Positions 1 to 10,469 of a DNA stretch of 64,000 nt are shown here, one piece after another (the first letter of the stretch is position 1; every line of letters begins with the position of its first letter). The notes under the pieces are model-generated. The model ran no database searches. It had not been told where the DNA came from and saw only the letters and a program-made list of their open reading frames with translations. The stretch spans positions 15,298 to 79,297 of the forward strand of contig CAKSZY010000011.1 in assembly GCA_934526015.1 (NCBI GenBank). Reading direction: 5' to 3'. The stretch is from an uncultured Dokdonella sp. (GTDB lineage: Bacteria > Pseudomonadota > Gammaproteobacteria > Xanthomonadales > Rhodanobacteraceae). Made by a program: the position numbers and the translations under genes.

Positions 1-73
1 CCCTGGCGGGCTGGCACCATCGGGCGTGCCGGCAGATGCGGATCCGAAGACACGCCGGCGTACGGAGGCAAGG

Positions 74-1201
74 GTGACGGGCACCATCATCGTCCGGACT
101 GCGCTCCTCCTCGGCAGCTGTGTCGTGCCATGGTCCGGCGTTGCCTGCGCGGGAGGCGAGGGCGGCACGATCACGGGCGACGTGTTCGAGCCGGGACTCG
201 ACCATCCCCTGCGTTCGGCCACCATCGCCATCCACGACGCCAGCGGCATTCCGGTGGCGTCGTCCACGAGCGGACTCGATGGCACCTGGTCGGCCGGTCC
301 GCTCGCCGCCGGTACCTACTTCGCGGTGGCGGCGAAATCCGGTTTCGACGGACAGCTGTACGCCGGATTGCCATGCGTCGGCGGGACCTGCCTGCCCACC
401 GACGGCACGCCGATCGTCGTCGGCGATGGCGACCTCGTCTCCGGGATCGCGTTTCGCCTGCAACGCGCCGGTGGCGCCCTGGCGGTGGCGCCGATCCTGT
501 ATGTCAATCGCTGCACAAGCGGCTGCACGGTCACGGCGGGGCCCGACAACGCCATCACCAACCGTTCATCGCTCGTCACGGGGGCGCGCAGCCTGCCGCC
601 GTATTCGCACGGTGACGCGGCGTTTGCTTCCGTCGTCGCGTGCATCCGCACGACCTTCGCGCCGTACTTTGCCGCGGTCGTCGCCAGCGATCCCGGCAAC
701 GTGCCGCATCGCGAGCTGATGCTCGCCGGCGAGCCGGGCAACATCGGCCAGCCGGTCGGCATCGGCGGCATTGCGCCCTGGAACTGCGGCATCCCGTTCC
801 CGAATGCCATCGCCTTCGCGTTCACCGGCCCGATGTCGGCATCCGACCTCAAGGGCCAATGCGAAGTCGCCACGCACGAGATCGGCCATCTGCTCGGACT
901 CGACCACGAAAGCCTCGCCGTCGACACGATGAGCTACGGCCAGGTGCCCGACGAGTTGCGCCGGTTCATCGATGAGCCGTCGCCGTGCGGCACCTCGCCC
1001 GGGTTCCCCGAGGCCTGCTATTGCGGCGCCTCGCCGTCCCCGCAGAATTCCCATCAGACCCTGCGCGCCGAAATCGGCGTCGACCGGTTCTTCCTCGGCA
1101 CCTTCGGCGATCCGCAGTTCCCGATTCCGCCCGGTCACGATCCGGCGCGCGCGATTCCCCTCGTTTGCGGCACGTCGACGACGCGCGTGCCGTCTCCATG
1201 A
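74..1201 (+). CDS. Secreted metzincin-type zinc metalloprotease with N-terminal carboxypeptidase-regulatory-like domain
   Basis: The 375-residue product carries HEIGHLLGLDH at about residues 268-278, the metzincin zinc signature HExxHxxGxxH, followed by a Met-turn-like VDTMSYG near 284, so peptide-bond hydrolysis with a catalytic zinc is expected. Residues 1-27 look like a signal peptide ending near VACA. Residues 30-130 (GTITGDVFEPG, GLDGTWSAGPLAAGTYFAVA) resemble a carboxypeptidase-regulatory-like beta sandwich. I chose GTG at 74 because GGAGG lies five bases upstream; the frame stays open toward the window edge, so an upstream start cannot be excluded. The many cysteines suit an exported disulfide-bonded protein. 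The substrate is unknown. It converges on the kinase gene that follows. Confidence 0.75.
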   Translation: MTGTIIVRTALLLGSCVVPWSGVACAGGEGGTITGDVFEPGLDHPLRSATIAIHDASGIPVASSTSGLDGTWSAGPLAAGTYFAVAAKSGFDGQLYAGLPCVGGTCLPTDGTPIVVGDGDLVSGIAFRLQRAGGALAVAPILYVNRCTSGCTVTAGPDNAITNRSSLVTGARSLPPYSHGDAAFASVVACIRTTFAPYFAAVVASDPGNVPHRELMLAGEPGNIGQPVGIGGIAPWNCGIPFPNAIAFAFTGPMSASDLKGQCEVATHEIGHLLGLDHESLAVDTMSYGQVPDELRRFIDEPSPCGTSPGFPEACYCGASPSPQNSHQTLRAEIGVDRFFLGTFGDPQFPIPPGHDPARAIPLVCGTSTTRVPSP

Positions 1202-1207
1202 CCCCGC

Positions 1208-2518
1208 TCATGCCGCCGGCTGCGGCAGGATGACGGTGACGACGAGGCCGCCGCCCTCGCGGTTGGCCAGGGTCACGCGACCGCCATGCGCCTCGCTGAT
1301 TTCGCGGGCCAGCGCGAGACCGAGGCCGGTGCCGCTGCGCTTGGTGGAATAGAACGGCAGCAGCGCCTGGGCGAGCACGGTCTCGCTCATGCCGGGACCG
1401 CGATCGCGAACCTCGATGCGCAGTTCCCGCCCGCGCTCGGCGACGGCCAGTTCGATCGCCTCGGCCGGGCCGCCGGCCTCGTGGGCGTTCTTCACCAGAT
1501 TGATCAGCATCTGCTCGACCTGGGCCCGGTCGAACCGGCCCGCCGTCGCCGGCAGCGCACCGGCCACGCGGAAACTCGAATGGCGGGCCAGCGCGTCGAG
1601 GAAGGCCGGCCACTCGACCGCGGCCGGTCGCGGCAGCGGCAGGCGCGCGAAGCCGGCATAGCCGTGGATGAAATCGCCGAGGTGGCGCGCACGCCCCTCG
1701 ATCGTGTCGAACACGGTGCCGAGGCGATCGAGGTCGCCGCGGCGGGCCAGTTCGCGCCCGGAATGTGCCAGCGAGCGGATCGGCGCCAGCGAGTTGTTGA
1801 GCTCGTGGCTGATGACCCGGATCACCTTCTTCCAGGTGGCCACTTCCTGGCGCGACAGTTCGCGGGTCAGGCGCTTGACCAGGAACATGCGGTGGGCGCG
1901 TCCCTGCAGCTTGAACGTGCGCCGGGAGAGGTGGAAGGATTCGTCTTCTTCGTCGATGCGCACGCCGAACAGCACGTCGCCGCCGGTTTCCAGGGCGGCG
2001 GCGAATTCCGGCGCCGCCTGCGCGACGATCCGCGCGAAGCTCTCGCCGTTCAGCGCGCGACCGCCGTTGAGCAGCGCGCGCGCGGCCAGGTTGGCGTACA
2101 CGACATGGCCGCCCGGCTCGACCAGCACGAGTGCATCCGGGGTGTTCTGCACGACCGAGTCGAGCAGCAGTTCGCGCTGGAACAGGCCCTGGCGCTGCTC
2201 GCGCAGCACGCGGCCGAGTTCGTTGTGCGCCTCGACCAGGTCGCCGAGTTCGTCGCGGCGGCGATTGGCGATCGAGAAGCTGAAGTCGCCGTCGCGGAAC
2301 GCGCTGACGCTGCCGGCCAGCGCGCGCATGAGTTCGCCGAGTGCGCGTGCCCGCCGGCGCGCCAGCCAGAGTGCGGGAACGATCATCGCAGCCAGTGCGG
2401 CGATGGCCGCATGCGGCATCGGCAGCCACCACGACGCCAGCGCGACGGCGCCGATGGCCAGCGCCGCGCACAGCAGCAGCAGGGCGGCGAGCTTGCCTTC
2501 GAGCGAGAACAGTCGCAT
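1208..2518 (-). CDS. NtrY-like membrane sensor histidine kinase
   Basis: This 436-residue kinase has two N-terminal membrane segments (about 8-31 and 36-53) with a very short periplasmic stretch. A HAMP-like linker and a PAS-like region (about 118-200) follow. The H-box is VISHELNNSLAPI with phospho-acceptor His238, the N-box is NLVKNAHEA near 340-348, and the G boxes are DRGPGM and GTGLGLAL near 372-403. It should autophosphorylate and pass phosphate to the response regulator encoded 84 bases upstream. It is the last gene of the transport operon. The short sensor part suggests that it senses the membrane or a cytoplasmic signal through PAS; the signal is not evident. Confidence 0.87.
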   Translation of the reverse strand: MRLFSLEGKLAALLLLCAALAIGAVALASWWLPMPHAAIAALAAMIVPALWLARRRARALGELMRALAGSVSAFRDGDFSFSIANRRRDELGDLVEAHNELGRVLREQRQGLFQRELLLDSVVQNTPDALVLVEPGGHVVYANLAARALLNGGRALNGESFARIVAQAAPEFAAALETGGDVLFGVRIDEEDESFHLSRRTFKLQGRAHRMFLVKRLTRELSRQEVATWKKVIRVISHELNNSLAPIRSLAHSGRELARRGDLDRLGTVFDTIEGRARHLGDFIHGYAGFARLPLPRPAAVEWPAFLDALARHSSFRVAGALPATAGRFDRAQVEQMLINLVKNAHEAGGPAEAIELAVAERGRELRIEVRDRGPGMSETVLAQALLPFYSTKRSGTGLGLALAREISEAHGGRVTLANREGGGLVVTVILPQPAA

Positions 2519-2602
2519 GCGGATGGGCAGGGGCCGTGGATTTCGGGCGGGCGTTGCCGATTCTAGTCGGCCCGGCGGGAGTCGCGGGTGGTGCGCAGGC
2601 CG

Positions 2603-3952
<1,350 letters not shown>

Positions 3953-3983
3953 GCCGGGGTTGCTTCGTTGGGTTCGACGCATG

Positions 3984-3999
3984 GTTGCATGGATGCAAC
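3984..3999. repeat. Perfect GTTGCAT inverted repeat upstream of the response regulator gene
   Basis: GTTGCAT, a two-base spacer and ATGCAAC form a perfect 7-2-7 palindrome about 32 bases upstream of the chosen regulator start. It could be an operator or a small hairpin. GTTGCATC is found again in the cores of the two related repeat elements at 4021-4280 and 7801-8046, so it may instead belong to the repeat family. No regulator can be assigned. Confidence 0.4.
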
Positions 4000-4020
4000 G
4001 GAGCGGCGAAGGGTTGCTTG

Positions 4021-4280
4021 GGAGGGCGAGGGCGAGGGGCGAGGGGCGGCGTAGGGCGAGGGGCGAGGGGCGAGGGCTCGAGAATCCCGCGCATCCTTGC
4101 GGGGCGGGGTTGTACGGACTTCACGGTTGCATCCCGATCCGGTCATCGCGCCCTCGCCCCTCGCCCCTAGTCCCTAGCCCCTAGCCCCTAGCCCCTGGCC
4201 CCTAGTCCCTAGTCCCTAGTCCCTAGTCCCTAGTCCCTAGTCCCTGGTCCCTAGTCCCTAGCCCCTAGCCCCTAGCCCCT
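4021..4280. repeat. Intergenic inverted-repeat element 1 with G-run heptad arms
   Basis: The left arm (4021-4077) is built of GGGGCGA-like units. The right arm (4151-4280) holds 18 consecutive heptads of CCCTCGC, CCCTAGC, CCCTAGT or CCCTGGY plus a final CCCT. Between them lies a core of about 73 bases containing TTGTACGGACTTCACGG and GGTTGCATCC, which recurs in element 3. The right edge contributes the T of the TCA that is the reverse complement of the downstream permease stop codon. The gap of about 330 bases between regulator and permease holds nothing else that I can recognise. Confidence 0.85.
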
Positions 4281-5488
4281 CACACCGATCGGGTCGCCAC
4301 CGCCGGCGGCACGCGCGAGGCGCGCAGGGCGGGGCCGAGCACGGCGAGCTGGCCGAGCAGCCACAGGCAGACGACGCCGATCGGCACGTAATGCCAGGGC
4401 AGGCGCGGCGCCTGGTACTGCAGCATGAGCCAGAAGCTGAAGGCATAGGCCAGCAGCGCGCCGACGACGAGGCCGAAGGTGGTGATGATGAAGTTCTCGG
4501 TCTGGAAATGGCGCAGGATGTCGCGCCGGGTCGCGCCGAGCGCTCGCCGCGTGCCGATCTGGCGCGTGCGCTGGGCGACCCAGAAGCTGGCCATGCCGAC
4601 GATGCCGAGCGCGGTGATCGCGAGCAGGGCGACGATCACGGTGCCGAGGATGATCGCCATGGCGCGGTCGCCCGAGTAGGCGTTGCGGCGGATGTTCTCC
4701 ATCGGCCGCATGCGGCCGATGATGCGTCCGGAGTTGGCCTCGGCGAGTTTCTGCTCGACCGTCTTCATGACCTCGTCGCGGCGGCCCGGTTCCGTGCGCA
4801 CGACGTAGGGCGCGAAGTTTCCGTACGGCATGAACACCGGGACGAAGGTCGAGTACTCGATCGTCTCGCTGTCGGCCCACGGCTGCTGCAGGCGTTCGAC
4901 GATGCCGATGATCGTGCTCGGCTCGGTCTCGTCGATGTAGAGGTGCTTGCCGATCGCGTGACCGTCGGGGAACGCGCGCTCGGCGAGCGCACGGGTGACC
5001 AGGATGACCTTCGGGCGCAACTGGTCGCCGAAGGCGACCTCCTGGATCTCCTCGGGCCTGAAGTTGCGTCCGGCGACGAGTTCGACGCCGAACGTGCGCA
5101 GGGCATGGTCGTCGACGAGATAGAGCGCCATCAACGTGGTGGCGGTCCGCTGGCTCGGCTCGAGGTTGACCCCGGTGTTCCAGCCGCCCCCGGTCAACGG
5201 CAAGGTGTTCGTCGGCGAGGCATCGACGACGCCGGGCAGGCCGCGCAGCAGGGCGAGATCGGCTTTCTGCACGGCGGAAGCGTCGAAGCCCGCGGCGAAG
5301 CCGGTGCTGCTGAACCAGAACGTGTCGGCTTCGTTCATGCCGGAATCCCGGTCCATGAGGTCCAGTCGCTGGCTGATGATGAACAGCGCGTTGCAGACGA
5401 TCGCCAGCGTCAATGCGACCTGCAGGCCGATCAGGATCATCGACACCTTGCTGCGCATGAGGGCGGAGAGGATCGGGCGGATTTCCAT
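4280..5488 (-). CDS. ABC transporter permease, MacB/FtsX type (second of pair)
   Basis: The 402-residue protein starts with a membrane anchor (about residues 18-40). A long periplasmic MacB-PCD-like region follows (about 50-270), and three C-terminal membrane segments form an FtsX domain, with the family's RRALGATRRDILRHF motif after the second helix. MacB/FtsX permeases couple cytoplasmic ATP hydrolysis to periplasmic movements, typically exporting or extracting substrates through an adaptor, rather than importing solutes. A second, related permease lies upstream on the same strand, so the pair is likely a heterodimer. Repeat elements abut both its start and its stop. The substrate is unknown. 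Confidence 0.87.
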   Translation of the reverse strand: MEIRPILSALMRSKVSMILIGLQVALTLAIVCNALFIISQRLDLMDRDSGMNEADTFWFSSTGFAAGFDASAVQKADLALLRGLPGVVDASPTNTLPLTGGGWNTGVNLEPSQRTATTLMALYLVDDHALRTFGVELVAGRNFRPEEIQEVAFGDQLRPKVILVTRALAERAFPDGHAIGKHLYIDETEPSTIIGIVERLQQPWADSETIEYSTFVPVFMPYGNFAPYVVRTEPGRRDEVMKTVEQKLAEANSGRIIGRMRPMENIRRNAYSGDRAMAIILGTVIVALLAITALGIVGMASFWVAQRTRQIGTRRALGATRRDILRHFQTENFIITTFGLVVGALLAYAFSFWLMLQYQAPRLPWHYVPIGVVCLWLLGQLAVLGPALRASRVPPAVATRSV

Positions 5489-5502
5489 GGCTTGCTCGGT
5501 TG

Positions 5503-5660
5503 TATGGGGTAGGGGCTAGGGGCTAGGGGCTAGGGGCTAGGGCGCAAGAATCGACAGGTTCAGAGAGCGTGGCAGGAAGGAGCGTGGTTGTCGGACATTG
5601 GTGCTTGGCGCAGCGTTCGGTCATCGCGCCCTGGCCCCTAGTCCCTTGTTCCTAGCCCCT
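5503..5660. repeat. Intergenic inverted-repeat element 2 with G-run heptad arms
   Basis: The left arm (about 5503-5544) is five or six GGGGCTA-type heptads that end 14 bases before the downstream permease start codon. The right arm (about 5629-5660) is about four CCCCTAG-type heptads ending six bases from the stop of the upstream permease. The core holds GGCGCAAGAATCGA near the left arm and GGTCATCGCGCCCT near the right, matching element 1 at the second motif. Apart from this element the gap is nearly empty. Confidence 0.8.
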
Positions 5661-5666
5661 GCTCCA

Positions 5667-6971
5667 TCACATCTTCAGCTGCGCCGCCGGCTGCACGCGG
5701 CAGGCGCGCCAGGTCGGGTAGAGGCCGGCGAGCACGGCGGAGAGGATGGCGAGTGCCACGGTGACGGCGATCATCGTCCAGTCGAGCTGGGCGACGGTGC
5801 GGTAATTCGGATACAGCGCGCGCACCGCGAGCAGGCCGAGGCCGGTCAGGGCAAGGCCGACGAGGCCGCCGCTGAGACCGACCACGCCCGACTCGACGAG
5901 GAACTGCGAGAACACTTCGCGCCGGCTGGCGCCGAGGGCGCGGCGCAGGCCGATCTCGCCGGACTTGCGGGTGAACTTGGCGAGCAGCAGGCCGATGGTG
6001 TTGACGAGGCAGACGATGAGGAACGCAAAGGCGAGTCCGGTCTGCACCTCGACGTCGCGCGATACCACGCGCTGGTCGGCCATCCATTCGGTCACGTTCG
6101 GCAGGCGGTTGTTGAGCGGGCGCTCGAAGCGGCCGAGCTTCTTCTGCTCGTTGACGTAGCTGTCGAGGAAATCCCCGTATTCGGCGAGGCGCCCGGGCGT
6201 GTCGAGCTGCACCCACATCTGTACCCACACGCAGTCGGAGGCCAGATACGAGTCCCAGCCGTCGCCCGGCGAGCGGAAGCAGCTGTTGTTGCCGCTGGCG
6301 CGCTGCTTGAGGTCGATGCCGGTGGTGAACGGAATGAAGTACTCGTCGGCATCGTTGAAGGCGCCGGTGGTGAGATCGTAGTACTTCAGGCGCAACGGCC
6401 ATTCATCGAGCACGCCGACCACGGTGTAGTCGTTGGCTCCCATGCGCACCTGGCGACCGACGCTGTCCTGGCCGCCGAACAGCCTTTCGTTGAGCGCGCG
6501 GCCGAGCACGACGACGCGCGCGTGCTCGGCGTCCTGGCGGCGGTCCCACGGCGCGCCGTGGGCGAACGGCGGCTCGAACATCGCGAAGAAATCGGCATGG
6601 GTGACGCGGCCGAGCGACTGGAACGGCTTGATCTCCGGATTGTCCGGCTGGATCGCCAGCGACAGCTTGAACATCGCGGCCTGGCGGTCGGCCTTGCCGG
6701 CTTCGATCAGCGCAGTCGCATCGCGATAGGTCACCTGGTCGGGCGGGCGGCCGTCCTCGTAGTACGGCTCGTCGGCGCTCCAGTTGTCGAGCTGGACGTA
6801 GTGCAGGGTGTCGCTCTTCCACGGGATCGGGTCGCTGCCCATCAGGTGCATGACGGTCAGCGTGGTCATGCTCGCGGCAATGCCGAGGGCGATGCCGAGC
6901 ACCATGAGGACGGTGAGGACCGGATTGCGGCGCAGGCTGCGCAGGCCGAGCTGGAGGTAGTAGGTGAACAT
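5667..6971 (-). CDS. ABC transporter permease, MacB/FtsX type (first of pair)
   Basis: This 434-residue protein has an N-terminal membrane helix (about 18-40), a large extracytoplasmic region with several cysteines (NNSCF and ASDCVWVQ around 245-265) and three C-terminal helices of the FtsX domain with GLRRALGASRREVFSQF. It resembles the other permease in layout but is clearly diverged, as expected for partners in a heterodimeric transporter. The ATPase gene ends 62 bases upstream. The paired permeases, one ATPase and one adaptor match MacAB-like machines in which the ATPase is a separate protein rather than fused to the permease. Confidence 0.87.
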   Translation of the reverse strand: MFTYYLQLGLRSLRRNPVLTVLMVLGIALGIAASMTTLTVMHLMGSDPIPWKSDTLHYVQLDNWSADEPYYEDGRPPDQVTYRDATALIEAGKADRQAAMFKLSLAIQPDNPEIKPFQSLGRVTHADFFAMFEPPFAHGAPWDRRQDAEHARVVVLGRALNERLFGGQDSVGRQVRMGANDYTVVGVLDEWPLRLKYYDLTTGAFNDADEYFIPFTTGIDLKQRASGNNSCFRSPGDGWDSYLASDCVWVQMWVQLDTPGRLAEYGDFLDSYVNEQKKLGRFERPLNNRLPNVTEWMADQRVVSRDVEVQTGLAFAFLIVCLVNTIGLLLAKFTRKSGEIGLRRALGASRREVFSQFLVESGVVGLSGGLVGLALTGLGLLAVRALYPNYRTVAQLDWTMIAVTVALAILSAVLAGLYPTWRACRVQPAAQLKM

Positions 6972-6980
6972 GGGCGTGCC

Positions 6981-7009
6981 GGGAATGGGAGTCGGGAACG
7001 GGATTCGGG
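6981..7009 (+). repeat. Short G-run array between permease and ATPase genes
   Basis: Five GGG runs separated by three to four bases (GGGAATGGGAGTCGGGAACG, then GGATTCGGG) fill most of the 62-base gap. The spacing satisfies the usual four-tract G-quadruplex pattern. The G-rich strand is the template strand for the operon. The heptad spacing relates it to the arrays in the other gaps, but it has no inverted partner. Confidence 0.7.
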
Positions 7010-7033
7010 CAGCGGGCGGCAGCGGCCGCGCGG

Positions 7034-7783
<750 letters not shown>

Positions 7784-7800
7784 GGCGATCGTCTCGTGAT

Positions 7801-8046
7801 GGGGAGTGGAGGGAGAGGGGCTAGGAGCTGGGGGCTAGGGGGGGCGAGGGGCGAGGGGCGAGGGCGCGAAAAGCGGATGTGTTCGAGTGGGGCCAGGTTG
7901 TACGGATTGCACGTTGCATCGACGCTCGTTTCTCGATCCCTGGCCCCTGGCCCCTAGCTCCTAGCCCCTAGCCCCTAGCCCCTAGCCCCTAGTCCCTAGT
8001 CCCTAGTCCCTAGCCCCTAGCCCCTAGTCCCTAGCCCCCAGTCCCT
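7801..8046. repeat. Intergenic inverted-repeat element 3 with G-run heptad arms
   Basis: The left arm (about 7801-7866) mixes GGGGCTA and GGGGCGA units. The right arm (about 7937-8046) has about 15 CCCTAGC/CCCTAGT-like heptads. The core has GGTTGTACGGATTGCACG and GTTGCATC, near-identical to element 1. The last T of the array is the first base of the TCA that is the reverse complement of the adaptor gene's stop codon. It fills essentially the whole gap between adaptor and ATPase genes. Confidence 0.85.
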
Positions 8047-9317
8047 CAGTTCAAGGCAACACGCTGCGCCCCGTCGAACTGGTCGGTGCCGGAGATGACG
8101 ATGCGGTCGCCTTCCTTGACGCCGGACAGGATCTCGACCGCGTTGAGGCTGGTCGCGCCGACCTCGATCGCGGTGCGTTCGGCGACATCGCCGCGCACGA
8201 TGTAGGCGACGCGGCCGGCGCCGGAATCGACGAACGGGCCACGCTCGACGATCAGGGTGTCGGGGTGTTCTTCCATCAGGATGCGCGTGGTCAGGCGCTG
8301 GTTCTGGCGCAGGCCGGCGGGCTTTTCCGCGCCGAAGCGGATGCGGCCGGTGACCTGGCCGTCGATCACTTCCGGCGATACCGCGCTGATTTCGCCGGCG
8401 AATTTGCCGGAGCTGTCGCGGATCTCGGCCGGCATGCCGATCGCGAGGTCGTGGGCGAAGGTTTCCGGCACCTGTACTTCGATTTCGAGCGCGCTGAGGT
8501 CGACGACGGTGAGGATCGGCGCGTTGAGGGCGACCGCGGCGCGTTGCTGGGCGATGAGCTGGCCGACCTGGCCGTCGACCGGCGAGCGCAGCTTCAGTTC
8601 GTCGACCTGGCGCTCGAGGTCGGCGGCGAGCAGGCGCTGGCGGTCGAGGGCGAGACGCTTGCTCTTCAGCTCGAAGGCGAGTGCCTCGATGTCGAGCTTC
8701 ATGTCGGCCTCGGCGTTGGCGACGTCGATGTCGGCCTTGGCCAGCGCGTCCCGGGTGCGCAGCAGTTCGATCTCCGACATCGCGCCGGCGTTGAATGCCT
8801 TCTCCGTGCGCTCCATCTCGCGCTGCGCGGTCTGGCGGTCGATCTTCGCCTGGTCGAGCAGCTTCTTCGCCGCCAGCTGCTGCTTGCGGTGATCGAGGCC
8901 CGCGCGCTGCACCTCGATGTCGAGGCTCTCGCGCGTCGCCTGTTCCTGCTGCAGGCGGCTGCTGAGTTCGGGGCTCGATATCTCGGCCAGCACATCGCCC
9001 TTGCCCACCTTGTCGCCGGCCTGCACGGCCAGGGTGACCGTGCCGGCGCTCGCCGCGTAGAGGGTCGGGCTGACCGCGGCGACGACGCGGCCCTGCACGG
9101 AGACGTCACGGACCAGGGTGCCGCGCTTGACCTCGGCGATGCGCAGGCGGCTGGTGCTGGCCGAGGAATCAGCCGAGAACAGGCGCGCCGCGAGCGGCAT
9201 GACGAACACCAGCACGGCGATGACCGCGGCCGCGCCGATGCCGATTCCGAGCCAGCGGCGGCCTTGCTGCGGCGCGATCTTCATCACGCGGTCCTGGGCC
9301 GAGGTATCGCGGATCAT
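8046..9317 (-). CDS. HlyD/MacA-type periplasmic adaptor (membrane fusion) protein
   Basis: The 423-residue protein has one N-terminal membrane segment (about 22-45). A lipoyl/barrel half (TLAVQAGDKVGKGDVLAEIS) is followed by a long coiled-coil hairpin (about 110-235, rich in Gln, Arg, Leu and Glu) and the returning lipoyl half (LRSPVDGQVGQLIAQQ), then beta-barrel and membrane-proximal domains. Such adaptors link an inner-membrane transporter to an outer-membrane channel. No TolC-like gene is in view. I chose ATG at 9317 because AGGAGG stands five bases upstream (9323-9328), rather than the longer frame. It is the first gene of the operon, about 30 bases downstream of the predicted sigma-54 start site. 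Confidence 0.9.
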   Translation of the reverse strand: MIRDTSAQDRVMKIAPQQGRRWLGIGIGAAAVIAVLVFVMPLAARLFSADSSASTSRLRIAEVKRGTLVRDVSVQGRVVAAVSPTLYAASAGTVTLAVQAGDKVGKGDVLAEISSPELSSRLQQEQATRESLDIEVQRAGLDHRKQQLAAKKLLDQAKIDRQTAQREMERTEKAFNAGAMSEIELLRTRDALAKADIDVANAEADMKLDIEALAFELKSKRLALDRQRLLAADLERQVDELKLRSPVDGQVGQLIAQQRAAVALNAPILTVVDLSALEIEVQVPETFAHDLAIGMPAEIRDSSGKFAGEISAVSPEVIDGQVTGRIRFGAEKPAGLRQNQRLTTRILMEEHPDTLIVERGPFVDSGAGRVAYIVRGDVAERTAIEVGATSLNAVEILSGVKEGDRIVISGTDQFDGAQRVALN

Positions 9318-9359
9318 GCCTTCCTCCTGCGCCGGACGGCGGCGCACGCAGTGGCTTCA

Positions 9360-9374
9360 GCAACGAGCGTGCCA
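9360..9374 (-). promoter_or_regulatory. Sigma-54 (-24/-12) promoter of the transport operon
   Basis: Read on the minus strand the site is TGGCACGctcgTTGC followed by T, an exact match to the sigma-54 consensus TGGCACG-N4-TTGCW. Transcription should begin near 9348, about 30 bases before the adaptor start codon. The operon itself encodes an NtrC-type activator, which supports the call strongly. Confidence 0.88.
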
Positions 9375-9421
9375 ATCGCAATCCATTGAACGGGCAAGAG
9401 AAATCCGGAGGGCGGGTGTCG

Positions 9422-9469
9422 CGGACAGTGTCCGTGCCGGGGTACGGACAGGTGCGGACATCCGTCCGC
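9422..9469. promoter_or_regulatory. Palindromic upstream activating sites for the sigma-54 activator
   Basis: CGGACAGTGTCCG at 9422-9434 is a perfect 6-1-6 palindrome and GCGGACATCCGTCCGC at 9454-9469 is a perfect 6-4-6 inverted repeat. A further CGGACA lies between them. They sit about 50 to 95 bases upstream of the -24 element, a normal position for an enhancer bound by a Fis-type activator. The shared half-site is GCGGAC(A). Binding by the operon's own regulator is inferred. Confidence 0.65.
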
Positions 9470-9563
9470 GCCGCGCGCCGCGGCAAACCGGTGCGCCGGG
9501 CGGGCCTACGCCGCGCGCGCGCCACGGGTTATCGTCGCCCGACATGATCGCGGAGTCCCACGC

Positions 9564-10460
9564 ATGAAGGAATGGTTGACCGCACCCGAACATGCGCGCT
9601 GGATCGAACTGGCGACGGCCATCGGCCTGCGCGTGATCGCTGCGCTGATCCTGTTGTTCATCGGGCTCAGGATCGCCGCCTTCGTCGCCGACTGGATCGG
9701 TCGCGCGCTTGCGCGCACGCAGATGGAACGCACCGCGGCGCTGTTCCTCGGTCGCGTTGCCCGCATCGGCCTGCAGGTGGTGCTGCTGCTCGCGGTCGTG
9801 CAACTGCTCGGCGTGCCGATGACCTCGATGCTCGCCGTGCTCGGTGCGGCCGGCCTCGCTGTCGGCCTCGCCCTCAAGGATTCGCTGTCGAACATCGCCT
9901 CGGGGGTCATGCTCGTCGCCCTGCGCCCGTTCAAGGTCGGCGACACGGTGACGATCAACGGCACGAGTGGCGCCGTCGAGGTCATCAGCATCTTCCAGAC
10001 CACGCTGCGTGGCCCTGACAACCAGACCATCACCCTGCCGAACTCGCTGGTCACGACCGACTCGATCATCAACCACACGCCCGACGTGCGGCGGCGCATC
10101 GAGCTCGTCATCGGCATCGGCTACGGCGACGACATCGACCTCGCGCGCAAGACCGTGCTCGATCTCATAAAAGCCGATGCGCGCGTGCTCGCCGAACCGC
10201 CCGCCGACGTACTCGTCTACGCGCTCGCCGAAAGTCGCGTCAATCTCGGCATCCGCTGCCACGCCGCCAACGCCGACTGGTTCGCCGTGAAGTGCGATCT
10301 CACCGAACGCATCAAGAAGGCCTTCGACGCCGCCGGCATCTCGATCCCGTACCCGCAGCGGGATACGCACATCCACATGCACGACCAGCCGCCGCGTGCG
10401 CTCGCGCGGGCCGACGGGACGGACCGCGGGCGGACGCCTGACGCCGGGCATCACGGCTGA
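9564..10460 (+). CDS. Small-conductance mechanosensitive channel, MscS family
   Basis: The 298-residue protein has three N-terminal membrane helices (about 15-40, 62-82 and 87-113). The third is the pore-lining TM3 with GLALKDSLSNIASGVML, followed by RPFKVGD at the start of the beta domain, both hallmark MscS sequences. The length is close to E. coli MscS (286). It should open on membrane tension during hypo-osmotic shock and release solutes. It is divergent from the transport operon, so its promoter shares the region with the sigma-54 enhancer. It ends nine bases before the convergent DUF488 gene. A hydrophilic His/Arg-rich tail follows the conserved part. Confidence 0.93.
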   Translation: MKEWLTAPEHARWIELATAIGLRVIAALILLFIGLRIAAFVADWIGRALARTQMERTAALFLGRVARIGLQVVLLLAVVQLLGVPMTSMLAVLGAAGLAVGLALKDSLSNIASGVMLVALRPFKVGDTVTINGTSGAVEVISIFQTTLRGPDNQTITLPNSLVTTDSIINHTPDVRRRIELVIGIGYGDDIDLARKTVLDLIKADARVLAEPPADVLVYALAESRVNLGIRCHAANADWFAVKCDLTERIKKAFDAAGISIPYPQRDTHIHMHDQPPRALARADGTDRGRTPDAGHHG

Positions 10461-10469
10461 AGCCGTTTC

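Noticed and set aside
4151..4280. Telomere-like CCCTAGT repeats
   Set aside because: They look like eukaryotic telomere heptads, but they sit between bacterial genes, occur in inverted pairs and repeat at five loci, so they are dispersed intergenic repeats.
4021..4280. CRISPR-like array
   Set aside because: Seven-base units directly abut without spacers, and no cas gene is nearby.
9417..9427. A third palindrome TGTC-GC-GGACA in the sigma-54 enhancer
   Set aside because: Imperfect and overlapping the 9422-9434 site; not counted as independent.
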